Shown in pieces: positions 1 to 8,316 of a stretch of DNA of 64,000 nt. Both the position numbers and the translations under genes were made by a program. Source of the stretch: Capnocytophaga stomatis (GTDB taxonomy: Bacteria; Bacteroidota; Bacteroidia; Flavobacteriales; Flavobacteriaceae). How positions within the stretch are numbered: the first letter of the stretch is position 1; every line of letters begins with the position of its first letter. The stretch spans positions 496,001-560,000 of the forward strand of contig NZ_CP022387.1 of assembly GCF_002302635.1 (NCBI RefSeq). The letters run 5' to 3'. Below the pieces are notes generated by a model. That model did no database searches. It had not been told where the DNA came from and was given only the letters and a program-made list of their open reading frames with translations.

Positions 1-2
1 TG

Positions 3-1370
3 CAACAGTTTGTTTATGAGGGGGAAGAGTTTGTAAAACCTTTTCATATCAACGAAGCCGGATTGAATTTCAGTCCTTCACATATTGAATTGAGCAGTTT
101 TTCAGCAAAAACGGGTGAATCGGACATCAATCTGAAGGGAAGATTTGATAATCTTTACGGATTTCTATTCAAAAAGGAGATTTTGAAAGGAAATTTTGAT
201 ATGAAATCAGATAAATTAGCTGTAAATGACTTTTTACAACCTTCTTCAGGGTCAAAAAATACGGAATCTGAATCTAAAACGACAGAAAATACAACAAAAG
301 AGACTTCTGACAAAACTTCATTAAAAGTGCCTTCTTTCTTGGATTGTACTTTTTCTGCCAGTGCCAATACCGTGATTTACGATAATTTACAGTTGAAAAG
401 TGTAGCCGGAAAATTGATTATCAAAGATGAAAAAGTTTCGCTTGAAAACTTGAGAACAGATATTTTCGGAGGAGAAATCGCTATAAGCGGAAATGTTTCA
501 ACTAAGGAAAATGTTCCTTCTTTTGATGTTAAGCTGTTAATGAGCAAATTGAATGTACCTGAGGCTTTTACGCATATTGATATGTTAAAGAAAATAGCTC
601 CGATTGCCAATGTAGTTCAAGGTTTTGTAAATACAAATATCACTGTTAATGGAAAATTAAATGACGATTTAACTCCGAATTTGAATACCATTTCGGGAGA
701 TTTGTTGGCTTCGCTCGTTAATTCCAGAATTAAAAGTGAAGAATCGCCTCTACTTTCTTCCTTGGATTCACATTTCTCGGGTTTGAATCTATCTAACTTA
801 AATCTGAACGATTTGAAAGCTTCTTTACAATTTGAAAACGGCAGAGTAAAATTTAAGCCTTTCACTCTGAAATACAAAGATGTAGCTATTAATGTAGATG
901 GCTCGCACGGTTTTGACCAAACAATGAATTATCAACTAACATTCAACGTTCCGCCTCAAATGTTAGGAAACGAAGCTAATTCTCTACTATCAAAACTAAC
1001 GCCTGAAAATCAGAAAAAAATCAGTAATATTCCTGTAATTGCTTCTGTTGAAGGTACTTTTAAATCTCCCAAGGTATCGACTGATATGAAACAAGCTGTC
1101 ACAAACTTAGTTTCTCAAATAGCAGAAGGTCAGATTAATAATCTAAAAGACAAGGGAACAGATGCGCTAAAAAGTTTAATTTCATCAAAAACAGACTCTA
1201 CAACGGCAGGAAAAGCAGGCAAAATGGTTGATGGATTAATCAACAATAAAGATAGCGTCATCACAAAAGCAAAAGAAGAAGTAAAAGAGAAGGCCAAAGA
1301 AGAGGTCAAAAAAGAAGCTAAAAAACAAATAGACAATTTTTTAAGAGGATTGGGAGGTAAAAAAGAATAG
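3..1370 (+). CDS. AsmA-like protein, C-terminal part (5' end outside window)
   Basis: The reading frame is open from the left edge, so 455 C-terminal residues of a longer protein are visible. The repeated short beta segments with alternating polar residues, and a late stretch of the type DLKASLQFENGRVKFKPFTL, match the C-terminal region of AsmA/AsmA-like proteins. These are large proteins anchored in the inner membrane, linked to outer-membrane assembly and lipid transport in other bacteria. The last ~40 residues are a Lys/Glu-rich probable helix (KAKEEVKEKAKEEVKKEAKK). A TTG at 63 is not a real start because the frame continues upstream. A bidirectional hairpin follows the stop. The family call rests on pattern recall; the exact role is not shown by the sequence. 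Confidence 0.75.
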   Translation, partial: QQFVYEGEEFVKPFHINEAGLNFSPSHIELSSFSAKTGESDINLKGRFDNLYGFLFKKEILKGNFDMKSDKLAVNDFLQPSSGSKNTESESKTTENTTKETSDKTSLKVPSFLDCTFSASANTVIYDNLQLKSVAGKLIIKDEKVSLENLRTDIFGGEIAISGNVSTKENVPSFDVKLLMSKLNVPEAFTHIDMLKKIAPIANVVQGFVNTNITVNGKLNDDLTPNLNTISGDLLASLVNSRIKSEESPLLSSLDSHFSGLNLSNLNLNDLKASLQFENGRVKFKPFTLKYKDVAINVDGSHGFDQTMNYQLTFNVPPQMLGNEANSLLSKLTPENQKKISNIPVIASVEGTFKSPKVSTDMKQAVTNLVSQIAEGQINNLKDKGTDALKSLISSKTDSTTAGKAGKMVDGLINNKDSVITKAKEEVKEKAKEEVKKEAKKQIDNFLRGLGGKKE

Positions 1371-1390
1371 AATTTTCTTTTTACATATAA

Positions 1391-1421
1391 AAAAGCTCGA
1401 AAATTAATTTCGAGCTTTTTT
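1391..1421. terminator. Bidirectional terminator between convergent genes
   Basis: The stem AAGCTCGAAA / TTTCGAGCTT has an A-run before and a T-run after it. It lies between the AsmA-like gene (+) and the lipoprotein gene (-), so it can serve both. Confidence 0.8.
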
Positions 1422-1440
1422 GTTATTAATAAATTAACTT

Positions 1441-2484
1441 CTATTTAATAGCCTCTATTGCGGCTTCAAATTCGGCTTGTGTAGCTTCTTTCAAGTCAGA
1501 TTTCAAAAACTCTACCTGATGGTCTTTCGTAATTTTTGCACTTTTTATAGCATAAGCCCATTTTCCATTACTTTCAGAAGCGAAAATTACGTGAACCTCT
1601 AAACCGATTGGTAAAGTATAGTTTCCTGTAGTAAAAATTTTCTTGTCAATGTGGTAATAAATTGTAGCAAGTCCTGGCACTTCTTTGTAAGACATATAGA
1701 CTGCAGAATTTTTTCCATCATATTCACTTGGCACTTTGACAGTAACAGGCGTTACTTCACGTAACTCATTATCATAGAAACGGTCTATATTTACCCAACC
1801 AAATTTATTAGCTATAACAAGGTATTTCTCATCTTGGAACATCAAGCCAGGCATCGGCACCTCAGGATTCCATCCCTCTCCAGTTTCAGGATTCCATCCC
1901 TCTCCGGTTTCAGGATTCCAATTTTCTGTTATAACCTCTTCCCAAATTAAATTTCCTTCCTCGTTAAAATTACCATACCATAATTTCATAGTATTATCAA
2001 GTTTCCCTGTAAGCTTTGCCGGAACTTCCAATTCGTAATTACAATAAGTAGGACTTTCAACTTCTTTACCATTATGGGTTAATTTTAAATAAAAAGCTCC
2101 TCCTGTAACAAGAAACTTCACATCACCATTACTGTCTCTGCCCATTGTAGCGATGTTCGTGGTAAGTAATGTGCTTTTATCAAAATGTTCGATAAACTCC
2201 AATTTAACAGTACCTGACACCGTACCTCCATTAACAGTTAAACAATACTCCGGAATACTTACCTTCACACCTTTCTTAGATGTAAACTCAATATTTCCAT
2301 TTCCATCAACCTCAAATTCCTTTGTTTGAGTTAATTCAGCTAAGGCAGCTTTTCTTAAATTTTGAAAGCTTGAGGAATTAGGCATAGCAACAACGTCACT
2401 TTCCTTTACATCATCATTATCTTTACAACCCACCAAAAGCAATGCAAAGACAAACAGCAAACTAAAATAATTTTTTTTCTTCAT
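1441..2484 (-). CDS. Putative surface-exposed lipoprotein of unknown function
   Basis: A 347-residue protein. It opens with a type II signal peptide ending in LLVGC (Cys20), followed by KDNDD. In Capnocytophaga canimorsus a Lys plus Asp/Glu motif right after the lipid-bearing Cys is the described lipoprotein export signal, so display on the cell surface is likely (inference). Residues ~55-150 (IEFTSKKGVKVSIPEYCLTV...) have the rhythm of the ZU5-like beta domain found in many Bacteroidota lipoproteins. Residues ~190-210 carry an 8-residue tandem repeat, WNPETGEG. No enzyme motif is visible. It stands alone between two terminators. Confidence 0.7.
   Translation of the reverse strand: MKKKNYFSLLFVFALLLVGCKDNDDVKESDVVAMPNSSSFQNLRKAALAELTQTKEFEVDGNGNIEFTSKKGVKVSIPEYCLTVNGGTVSGTVKLEFIEHFDKSTLLTTNIATMGRDSNGDVKFLVTGGAFYLKLTHNGKEVESPTYCNYELEVPAKLTGKLDNTMKLWYGNFNEEGNLIWEEVITENWNPETGEGWNPETGEGWNPEVPMPGLMFQDEKYLVIANKFGWVNIDRFYDNELREVTPVTVKVPSEYDGKNSAVYMSYKEVPGLATIYYHIDKKIFTTGNYTLPIGLEVHVIFASESNGKWAYAIKSAKITKDHQVEFLKSDLKEATQAEFEAAIEAIK
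1864..1920. repeat. 24-bp in-frame tandem repeat inside the lipoprotein gene
   Basis: Two full 24-bp copies (1864-1887 and 1888-1911) differ at one base and are followed by 9 bases of a third. They encode WNPETGEG on the minus strand, a unit that can change in number without breaking the frame. Confidence 0.85.
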
Positions 2485-2583
2485 TTTTATTTGTTTTTTA
2501 AAATGTTAATACAAATTATTAAGCAAAAATTATACCGAATTTAGTTAATAAATCATAATTATTTTAAAATCAAAAATAAAAAA

Positions 2584-2606
2584 ATTGCCTCTTTTTCAGA
2601 GGCAAT
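2584..2606 (-). terminator. Terminator of pckA
   Basis: The stem ATTGCCTCT / AGAGGCAAT is followed, on the minus strand, by a T-run. It lies just past the pckA stop. Confidence 0.8.
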
Positions 2607-2651
2607 CTTTCTTCTATAAAAATATGACTTAATGAATTTATCCTAATTGAA

Positions 2652-4235
2652 TTACAATTTTGGCGCTCCTTTAAGTACTTGTGCATCAGCTCCTTCTTCA
2701 AATCCTTTATCTTTGAAGTTTTGTAAGAATGCTTCCGCTAATTCTTTTGATTTAGCAACGAATTGAGCTTTATCATCCCAAGTATTTTCTGGGTTCAAAA
2801 TAGCTTGGTCAGAAACTCCTTCGCAAGATTGTGGCACTCCAAATCCGAAGATTGGCAATTCCTTGTACTCCACTTTATCCAACGCTCCGGTAAGAGCCGC
2901 AGTAATCAAAGCGCGAGTGTCTTTCAAGCTGCAACGTTTCATTTTTCCGTTGTAACCTGTGTTTACCAACCATACGTTTACGCCTGATTTTTCGATTTTT
3001 TCAGCCAACATTTTTCCGTATTCGGCTGGGTGAAGTGGCATAAAGGCAGCTCCGAAACAAGCCGAGAACGTTTTTTGTGGTGTAGTAATTCCTACCTCTG
3101 TTCCAGCTACTTTTGAAGTATATCCTGAAACGAACTGATACGCAGCTTGTTCTGGTGTCAATTTAGAGATTGGAGGCAACACTCCGTAAGCATCGAACGT
3201 TAGGAAGAAAATATTTTTAGGATTTTTTCCGATAGACCCTGGTTGAATGTTATCAATATGGTAAATTGGGTAAGAAACACGTGTATTTTCAGTAATTGAC
3301 GTATCAGCGAAATCTACTTCTCCTTTGGCATCCATCACGATATTTTCAAGGATAGCTCCTTTTTTGATGGCACGGAAAATTTCAGGCTCTTTTTCAGCGG
3401 TCAAGTCCACTACTTTTGCGTAGCAACCACCTTCAAAGTTAAATACGGTGTTTTCTGGTGTCCAGCCGTGCTCGTCGTCTCCGATTAGGTGGCGGTTCGG
3501 GTCAGCTGAAAGGGTTGTTTTTCCAGTTCCTGAAAGTCCGAAGAAAATCGCTGTATCACCACCTTTACCAACGTTTGCAGAGCAGTGCATTGGCATTGTA
3601 TTTTTGAATACAGGAAGCACGAAGTTAAGAGCCGAGAAAATACCTTTTTTCATTTCCCCTGGGTATCCTGTTCCACCGATTAGAGCGATTTTTCTGGTAA
3701 AGTTCAAAATAGCGAAGTTTGATTGGCGAGTTCCGTCCACAGCAGGGTCAGCCAAGAATCCTGGTGCGTTTACTACCAACCAATCTTCTTTAAATCCAGC
3801 TACTTCGCTCTCTTCCAAACGAAGGAACATATTGTACACGAATTGTGCACTCCAAGGAAGCTCGGCAATGGTACGAACGTTTGTGCGATAGTTAGGGTCA
3901 GCACATACATATCCGTCGTGAACGAACAATTCTTTTCCTGAAAGATATGCCATTACTTTATCGTAAAGAGCGTCAAATTTTGCTGCATCGAAAGGAATAT
4001 TTACTTTTCCCCACCATACACGGTCTTTTGTAATGTCATCTTTTACGATGAAACGGTCTTGCGGAGAACGTCCTGTAAATTTTCCTGTTTTGATAGATAA
4101 TGCTCCAGAGTTAGCTTCTTCAGCTACACCTTTTGCGATAGCTTCTTTGTGCAACTCGTCAGCAGAAAGTTGGTAGCGTACGTTTGCATTTTTGATTCCG
4201 TAATTCTCAACTGAAATTGTTTTTGATTTACTCAT
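2652..4235 (-). CDS. pckA: Phosphoenolpyruvate carboxykinase (ATP)
   Basis: Converts oxaloacetate and ATP to phosphoenolpyruvate, CO2 and ADP, the cytosolic entry step of gluconeogenesis; in anaerobes and capnophiles it often runs in the CO2-fixing direction. With the ATG at 4235 the protein has 527 residues, the usual family length. The frame extends 35 codons further upstream, but that part is low-complexity and sits in the leader. Visible motifs are the substrate loop FTGRSPQDRF (~53-62), the kinase P-loop GLSGTGKTT (233-241) and the metal-binding DDEHGW (253-258). It is monocistronic, with a terminator right behind it. For a CO2-loving organism, carboxylation of PEP towards succinate is a plausible main role (inference). 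Confidence 0.96.
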   Translation of the reverse strand: MSKSKTISVENYGIKNANVRYQLSADELHKEAIAKGVAEEANSGALSIKTGKFTGRSPQDRFIVKDDITKDRVWWGKVNIPFDAAKFDALYDKVMAYLSGKELFVHDGYVCADPNYRTNVRTIAELPWSAQFVYNMFLRLEESEVAGFKEDWLVVNAPGFLADPAVDGTRQSNFAILNFTRKIALIGGTGYPGEMKKGIFSALNFVLPVFKNTMPMHCSANVGKGGDTAIFFGLSGTGKTTLSADPNRHLIGDDEHGWTPENTVFNFEGGCYAKVVDLTAEKEPEIFRAIKKGAILENIVMDAKGEVDFADTSITENTRVSYPIYHIDNIQPGSIGKNPKNIFFLTFDAYGVLPPISKLTPEQAAYQFVSGYTSKVAGTEVGITTPQKTFSACFGAAFMPLHPAEYGKMLAEKIEKSGVNVWLVNTGYNGKMKRCSLKDTRALITAALTGALDKVEYKELPIFGFGVPQSCEGVSDQAILNPENTWDDKAQFVAKSKELAEAFLQNFKDKGFEEGADAQVLKGAPKL

Positions 4236-4715
4236 AATTTTGATTTTATAATTATTTATATTGTTAATTCTAAGCAATGCCTTTTTTAATTTGGCGATGT
4301 AAAAGTAAAAAAAAAACTTGAAATAAAAAATCAAATTCACATTTTTTTTATCCCAAAAATGAAAATTTAATACTTACGTAACATTACAAGACAAAACTAA
4401 TTGTAATTCTGATTAGTATGTTTTGGTCAAATTTACAGAACAACAAAAACAATAATCGAAATACAAAAATTGTTCTGTTTTCCGTATTTTTTAAAAACAA
4501 TTCTCCTAAAGTTAGTCGTCAAAAGCCAAAATCTATTGTACAGACTTATTTCGCACCTAATTTATTAATTTATTCCTATTTCAAATAACTCAACAATAGA
4601 GTTAATCTAAATATATATAATTCATTTTCAGTTATTTAAATTGTTTCTAAGTGTTTCTACTCTTACCTTTGCAACGTAAAATAAATGAATTATTAATTAA
4701 AAAAAATATACGATT
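4236..4715. other. Intergenic region between divergent pckA and the Cys-rich gene
   Basis: 480 bp of very AT-rich DNA between divergent starts. It holds the 5' leader of pckA and, at the right end, a promoter for the Cys-rich gene. I see no RNA gene or convincing reading frame. Confidence 0.6.
4664..4671 (+). promoter_or_regulatory. TAnnTTTG -7 element for the Cys-rich gene
   Basis: TACCTTTG, with a TTG 20 bases upstream (4641-4643) as the -33 element. This is the Bacteroidota sigma-ABfr arrangement, 44 bases before the start codon. Confidence 0.75.
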
Positions 4716-4961
4716 ATGGCTATCAGATTAACAAGCGGTTGCGTAAACTGCCAAAATTTAGAAAAAGACAATATTTGCAGCGTTCACAAAACAAAAGTAG
4801 AAGCGAAATACACTTGTGACAGTTTTGATATGACTGTTGCTGCAAAAGAGGCTATCAGTTGCGGAACTTGTGTTCGTTTTAAAACTGATAAATGTGCTCA
4901 CCCTCAAAAAGCCAGCTCAGAAATGCTTTGCTCTTCTTGGGCACCAGAGGCAAAGGCTTAA
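4716..4961 (+). CDS. Small duplicated cysteine-rich (probably zinc-binding) protein
   Basis: An 81-residue cytoplasmic protein with eight Cys in two similar halves: C9-x2-C12-x8-C21-x12-C34 and C49-x2-C52-x7-C60-x11-C72. The spacing suggests an internal duplication of a four-Cys metal site (zinc or iron-sulfur). It has a strong promoter and its own terminator, which suggests high expression. I do not recognise a named family and assign no function. It could bind a metal, or be a redox-responsive small protein. Confidence 0.75.
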   Translation: MAIRLTSGCVNCQNLEKDNICSVHKTKVEAKYTCDSFDMTVAAKEAISCGTCVRFKTDKCAHPQKASSEMLCSSWAPEAKA

Positions 4962-4998
4962 TGGTTTTTAGTTATAAAATTTTTTAGTTTAATTTTTT

Positions 4999-5026
4999 AT
5001 CGGTAAGTGACTTTTCATTTACCGAT
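4999..5026 (+). terminator. Terminator of the Cys-rich gene
   Basis: The stem ATCGGTAA.TGA / TCA.TTACCGAT (one mismatch) is followed by TTTTTCTTTT. Confidence 0.8.
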
Positions 5027-5048
5027 TTTTCTTTTCACAAAAAAACAA

Positions 5049-5080
5049 AAAAGAATGGATAAGTTTTTATCCATTCTTTT
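5049..5080 (-). terminator. Terminator of the MBL-fold hydrolase gene
   Basis: A perfect 14-bp stem AAAAGAATGGATAA / TTATCCATTCTTTT with a 4-base loop. It lies 18 bases beyond the stop of the gene on the minus strand. Confidence 0.8.
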
Positions 5081-5098
5081 TAAATTATTTTTCAACTT

Positions 5099-5794
5099 TT
5101 AGTTAAGATTTACAACGTCAATCGTGTTTCCGATTGGTAATAAATGTAACTTACGGTGTGAATCTGCAAACTTTTGTTTTGAAAATTCTTTATCTACCTT
5201 AATAACGTCAAAAGTATCGTAATGAACTCCTAATGTGTGATATGAATCAACAAATTTCGCAGCCAATAACGCATCTTGAACGCCCATAGTGTAATTATCG
5301 CCTATCGGAAGAATTGCCAAATCTACCTTATATTGGTACGGAATGAGCTTCATATCCAAAGACAAGGCCGTATCTCCTGAAATATATATCGTAATGTTTT
5401 TACTGCTTATAAGAAATCCCGCCGGATTTCCGCCATATTTTCCATCAGCAAAGGCAGATGAATGCTCAGCTTTGGTCATTTTGATTTCTACTTCTGCGTT
5501 TTCAAATCGTTGCGTTCCTCCGATATTCATTTCGTATCCGTCCAATCCCAACTCTCTGTAATGTGCCATTATTTCAGGATTGGTAACAAGCTTTGCTCCA
5601 GTATTTTTAGCAATAACCTCAGCATCTAAAATATGGTCTAAATGAGCGTGCGTGAGCAGAATATAATCCGCCTTTACGGATTTGATATCAATGTGTTTCG
5701 CCAGCGGATTGCCCGAAATGAACGGGTCAACAAGGAAATATTTTCCTCCAATTTCGATATTGACACAGGCGTGCCCTAAATAGGTTACTTTCAT
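5099..5794 (-). CDS. Metal-dependent hydrolase, UPF0173 type (metallo-beta-lactamase fold)
   Basis: 231 residues, the normal size for UPF0173. It opens with the family hallmark MKVTYLGHAC and carries the metal-binding motif H49-A-H51-L-D53-H54. Later metal ligands fit the motif around AEHSSAF and ISGDT. It is a small cytosolic MBL-fold enzyme whose substrate is not established for the family. It starts at an ATG directly before the conserved first strand. The SMR exporter gene lies just upstream on the same strand, about 48 bp away, so they may share a transcript, but no functional link is evident. Confidence 0.88.
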   Translation of the reverse strand: MKVTYLGHACVNIEIGGKYFLVDPFISGNPLAKHIDIKSVKADYILLTHAHLDHILDAEVIAKNTGAKLVTNPEIMAHYRELGLDGYEMNIGGTQRFENAEVEIKMTKAEHSSAFADGKYGGNPAGFLISSKNITIYISGDTALSLDMKLIPYQYKVDLAILPIGDNYTMGVQDALLAAKFVDSYHTLGVHYDTFDVIKVDKEFSKQKFADSHRKLHLLPIGNTIDVVNLN

Positions 5795-5842
5795 AATTAT
5801 ATCTTTTTATTTTAGTCACAAATTTAAAAAATATTCATCAAA

Positions 5843-6169
5843 TTAATTAGAGACAGCTTTCAGCCCAATGATAGAACCGATAAGTGTTGTGATGAAAAAC
5901 AATCTCCAAAAAGTAGCCGGTTCTTTGAAAATGAATATTCCTACCAAAACAGTTCCTACCGCACCAATGCCCGTCCATACAGCGTAAGCCGTTCCCAATG
6001 GAAGATGTTGCGATGCTTTCATTAGCAAAGTCATACTTATTATCGTACAAATAACAAATCCGCTGTACCAAAAATATGTTTCTGTTCCGATGCTTCCTTT
6101 TGCTTTTCCCAAACAGAAAGTAAACGCCACCTCAAACAACCCAGCAATAACAAGAAGTATCCAATTCAT
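5843..6169 (-). CDS. SMR-family efflux protein (Gdx/SugE-like)
   Basis: 108 residues with four predicted membrane helices, the standard size of small multidrug resistance transporters. The essential membrane Glu is at position 13 (GLFEVAF), and the motif GTAYAVWTGIGAVG is the family signature. Within the family the sequence leans towards the Gdx/SugE branch, whose members export guanidinium or quaternary ammonium compounds as dual-topology dimers. No guanidine riboswitch is obvious upstream. Some SMR systems use paired subunits, but there is only one here, which suits a homodimer. Confidence 0.85.
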   Translation of the reverse strand: MNWILLVIAGLFEVAFTFCLGKAKGSIGTETYFWYSGFVICTIISMTLLMKASQHLPLGTAYAVWTGIGAVGTVLVGIFIFKEPATFWRLFFITTLIGSIIGLKAVSN

Positions 6170-6320
6170 TCCGCTTAATTATATTTTGAAGATAATCACA
6201 CCTTTTTTAAGTTTGATTTACATCCAATATTACTTTTTATCTCAATGCAAATATAACTTAAGTATGTCGAATATGCAAAAAACATTTCTAAAGTCTTTTT
6301 CCTTATGTTTTAAATACAAA

Positions 6321-6352
6321 AAAAACAGAATACCCAAAAGCATTCTGTTTTT
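6321..6352 (-). terminator. Terminator of the SusCD operon
   Basis: The stem AAAACAGAAT / ATTCTGTTTT with a 10-base loop lies 24 bases past the SusD-like stop on the minus strand. Confidence 0.75.
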
Positions 6353-6375
6353 ATTTTTAATGATTGTTAGCAACC

Positions 6376-8298
6376 TTATTTTTTCTTAGCCCACCAAAGA
6401 GGTGTATGAACTTCATCTTCTCCTCCTAAAAGTTGTACAGCTTGTTTGTATCCATCTGGAACATTGCTTTTTAGAGTGCTTGGATATTGTAATCGTTGTG
6501 GGAAGAACTCTACCTTGCTTTCCATATAATTGGCATCAGTAAGGGAAGGAACTCCTACCAACGGATTTTCAATAGCAGGATTATCAAAGAAAGGAAGCCC
6601 CAAACGACGATGATCACTCCATCCTTCCAAAGGTAACCAAGGTACTTGTGCAATGAATTTCTGTGTGATGATTTTAGTTAGAGCATCATTGCGTACACTT
6701 CCATTTTTGTACAAATGATTTACAGGATATTGATATGTAGTTGTTTGCTCAGCATTGGTATAACCATCTTTGTATTTCATTGCAACAGAAGTAGGTTCGG
6801 TATTATGTGACCATTTAACCGAAGTACCTATACGGTTGTAATCTTCTGAAGCTATGTAAGTTGAATAATATGAAGCAAGTCCCCAATAATCGAAACTCAT
6901 TTTGATTCCTTTTTCGTACGCTTCTTGTGCGGTCATTGGCACGTTCCAACCTCTTACGGCAGCTTCAGCAATTAGGAAATAAGACTCCCACGCCCCGAAA
7001 AATAAACGTTTTGCGGTACTGTTTCTCAGATTGTTTCTCAAACGAGGTGTCATTGCCGGCCAGCTATAAACTTGGTTAAGACTTCCTTTTGCACCCCAAC
7101 TTCCTAAAGATTGAGCGTTCCAAGTAAAAACCGCATCAATTTCCACTAAGTCCTCCTTATCATCTTTTTTCAATTTTCTCTTAGTATCAGTCACTTGAGA
7201 AGTAGCCCAAGAAGGATATAGATTAAATTGCTCATTTTGAACATCTCCCGGAATAGGATAAAGTGCATAAGCACGAGGGTCGATAGCATCTGGCAATCCG
7301 TCAAACCAATATCCAGCCATAGGATTGTTTGTTTTAGTTGCTATGTGATTTTCATAACGAACTCCTAACCAATCTGCCGGTTTTATATTTGAGATGATAG
7401 AATCTTTCTTTCCAGCAAGTTGAACAGAAGATTTTACGCCTCCCAACCCTACATATAAGTTATTTAATGTAGGAGAAAGATACTGCATATTCCATTCGCG
7501 TGACATTACTCCTGTTAAATCATCCCAGCCTGGTTTTTCTTGCACCTCAAAATCACCACTTAACTCGGCAATGTATCCTGCATTTACCGCTTCTTCAAAA
7601 TGGCTTTGTGCCACAGATGGAGCAACCTCTGACAGACGCATCGCCAAACGCATACGTAATGAACTTCCGTAATTTTTCCATTTCGAAAAATCATATCCGT
7701 AAGCAAGGTCAAGTTTAGCTACTTTACTTGGTACTTTCCCTACACTTAAATCCATTTTTGAGGTTGCATCTTTCAATTCTGAAAGCATATAGTTATAAAC
7801 TTCCTCAACGCTATTGTATTTTGGATTCTCATCGTGAAACCCATTGATAGGCATCGGTCCAAAATTATCAGCACCTTCGCTTAATAGGTAAACTCTCCAA
7901 ATTCGGGCAACTTGTAGCAAATTATTGTAATAATTTTCGCTAAATCCCAAACTTGTTTTCTCCTCATATACCTTTATGGCTGTGTTAATATCTGTAAGCC
8001 ACTTTGCCAAAGCGTTGTAATAGTCAGTACTCCATCCGTCATCGGCTACACCTGCTGGCAGAGTGTTAATTCTGTCCATTCTCCCTGCGGCTTTCCAATA
8101 CAGAACGAAAACCCTTTCGGCTACGTGCGGATTTTGTTGTGCTCCTAAAACAGAATTATTGATAAAATATTCTATCTGAACTTGTTCAACATTAGTTGAC
8201 ACGTTAGGATTCACATTAATTTCATCAAAATTACCACAAGAGAATAATGCCAATGCCGATGCTAATATTCCTGTTTTGATATATTTACTATTTTTCAT
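6376..8298 (-). CDS. SusD/RagB-like nutrient-binding outer-membrane lipoprotein
   Basis: 640 residues with a lipoprotein signal peptide and Cys21 (ALFSCGNFDE). The stretch FDEINVNPN right after it is typical of the SusD-like_2 group. SusD-like proteins sit on the outside of the outer membrane and form the lid over a SusC-type TonB-dependent channel. Here the susC-like gene is 18 bp upstream in the same operon. The substrate cannot be read from the sequence: no glycosidase, peptidase or sulfatase gene lies alongside. The protein is somewhat longer than most SusD proteins. The -FDE- after the lipidated Cys suits surface export. Confidence 0.93.
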   Translation of the reverse strand: MKNSKYIKTGILASALALFSCGNFDEINVNPNVSTNVEQVQIEYFINNSVLGAQQNPHVAERVFVLYWKAAGRMDRINTLPAGVADDGWSTDYYNALAKWLTDINTAIKVYEEKTSLGFSENYYNNLLQVARIWRVYLLSEGADNFGPMPINGFHDENPKYNSVEEVYNYMLSELKDATSKMDLSVGKVPSKVAKLDLAYGYDFSKWKNYGSSLRMRLAMRLSEVAPSVAQSHFEEAVNAGYIAELSGDFEVQEKPGWDDLTGVMSREWNMQYLSPTLNNLYVGLGGVKSSVQLAGKKDSIISNIKPADWLGVRYENHIATKTNNPMAGYWFDGLPDAIDPRAYALYPIPGDVQNEQFNLYPSWATSQVTDTKRKLKKDDKEDLVEIDAVFTWNAQSLGSWGAKGSLNQVYSWPAMTPRLRNNLRNSTAKRLFFGAWESYFLIAEAAVRGWNVPMTAQEAYEKGIKMSFDYWGLASYYSTYIASEDYNRIGTSVKWSHNTEPTSVAMKYKDGYTNAEQTTTYQYPVNHLYKNGSVRNDALTKIITQKFIAQVPWLPLEGWSDHRRLGLPFFDNPAIENPLVGVPSLTDANYMESKVEFFPQRLQYPSTLKSNVPDGYKQAVQLLGGEDEVHTPLWWAKKK

Positions 8299-8316
8299 TT
8301 TTTTATACTTTAGAGG

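Noticed and set aside
5847-6071. A 74-codon minus-strand frame in the SMR gene
   Set aside because: Out-of-frame shadow inside the clear SMR transporter gene.
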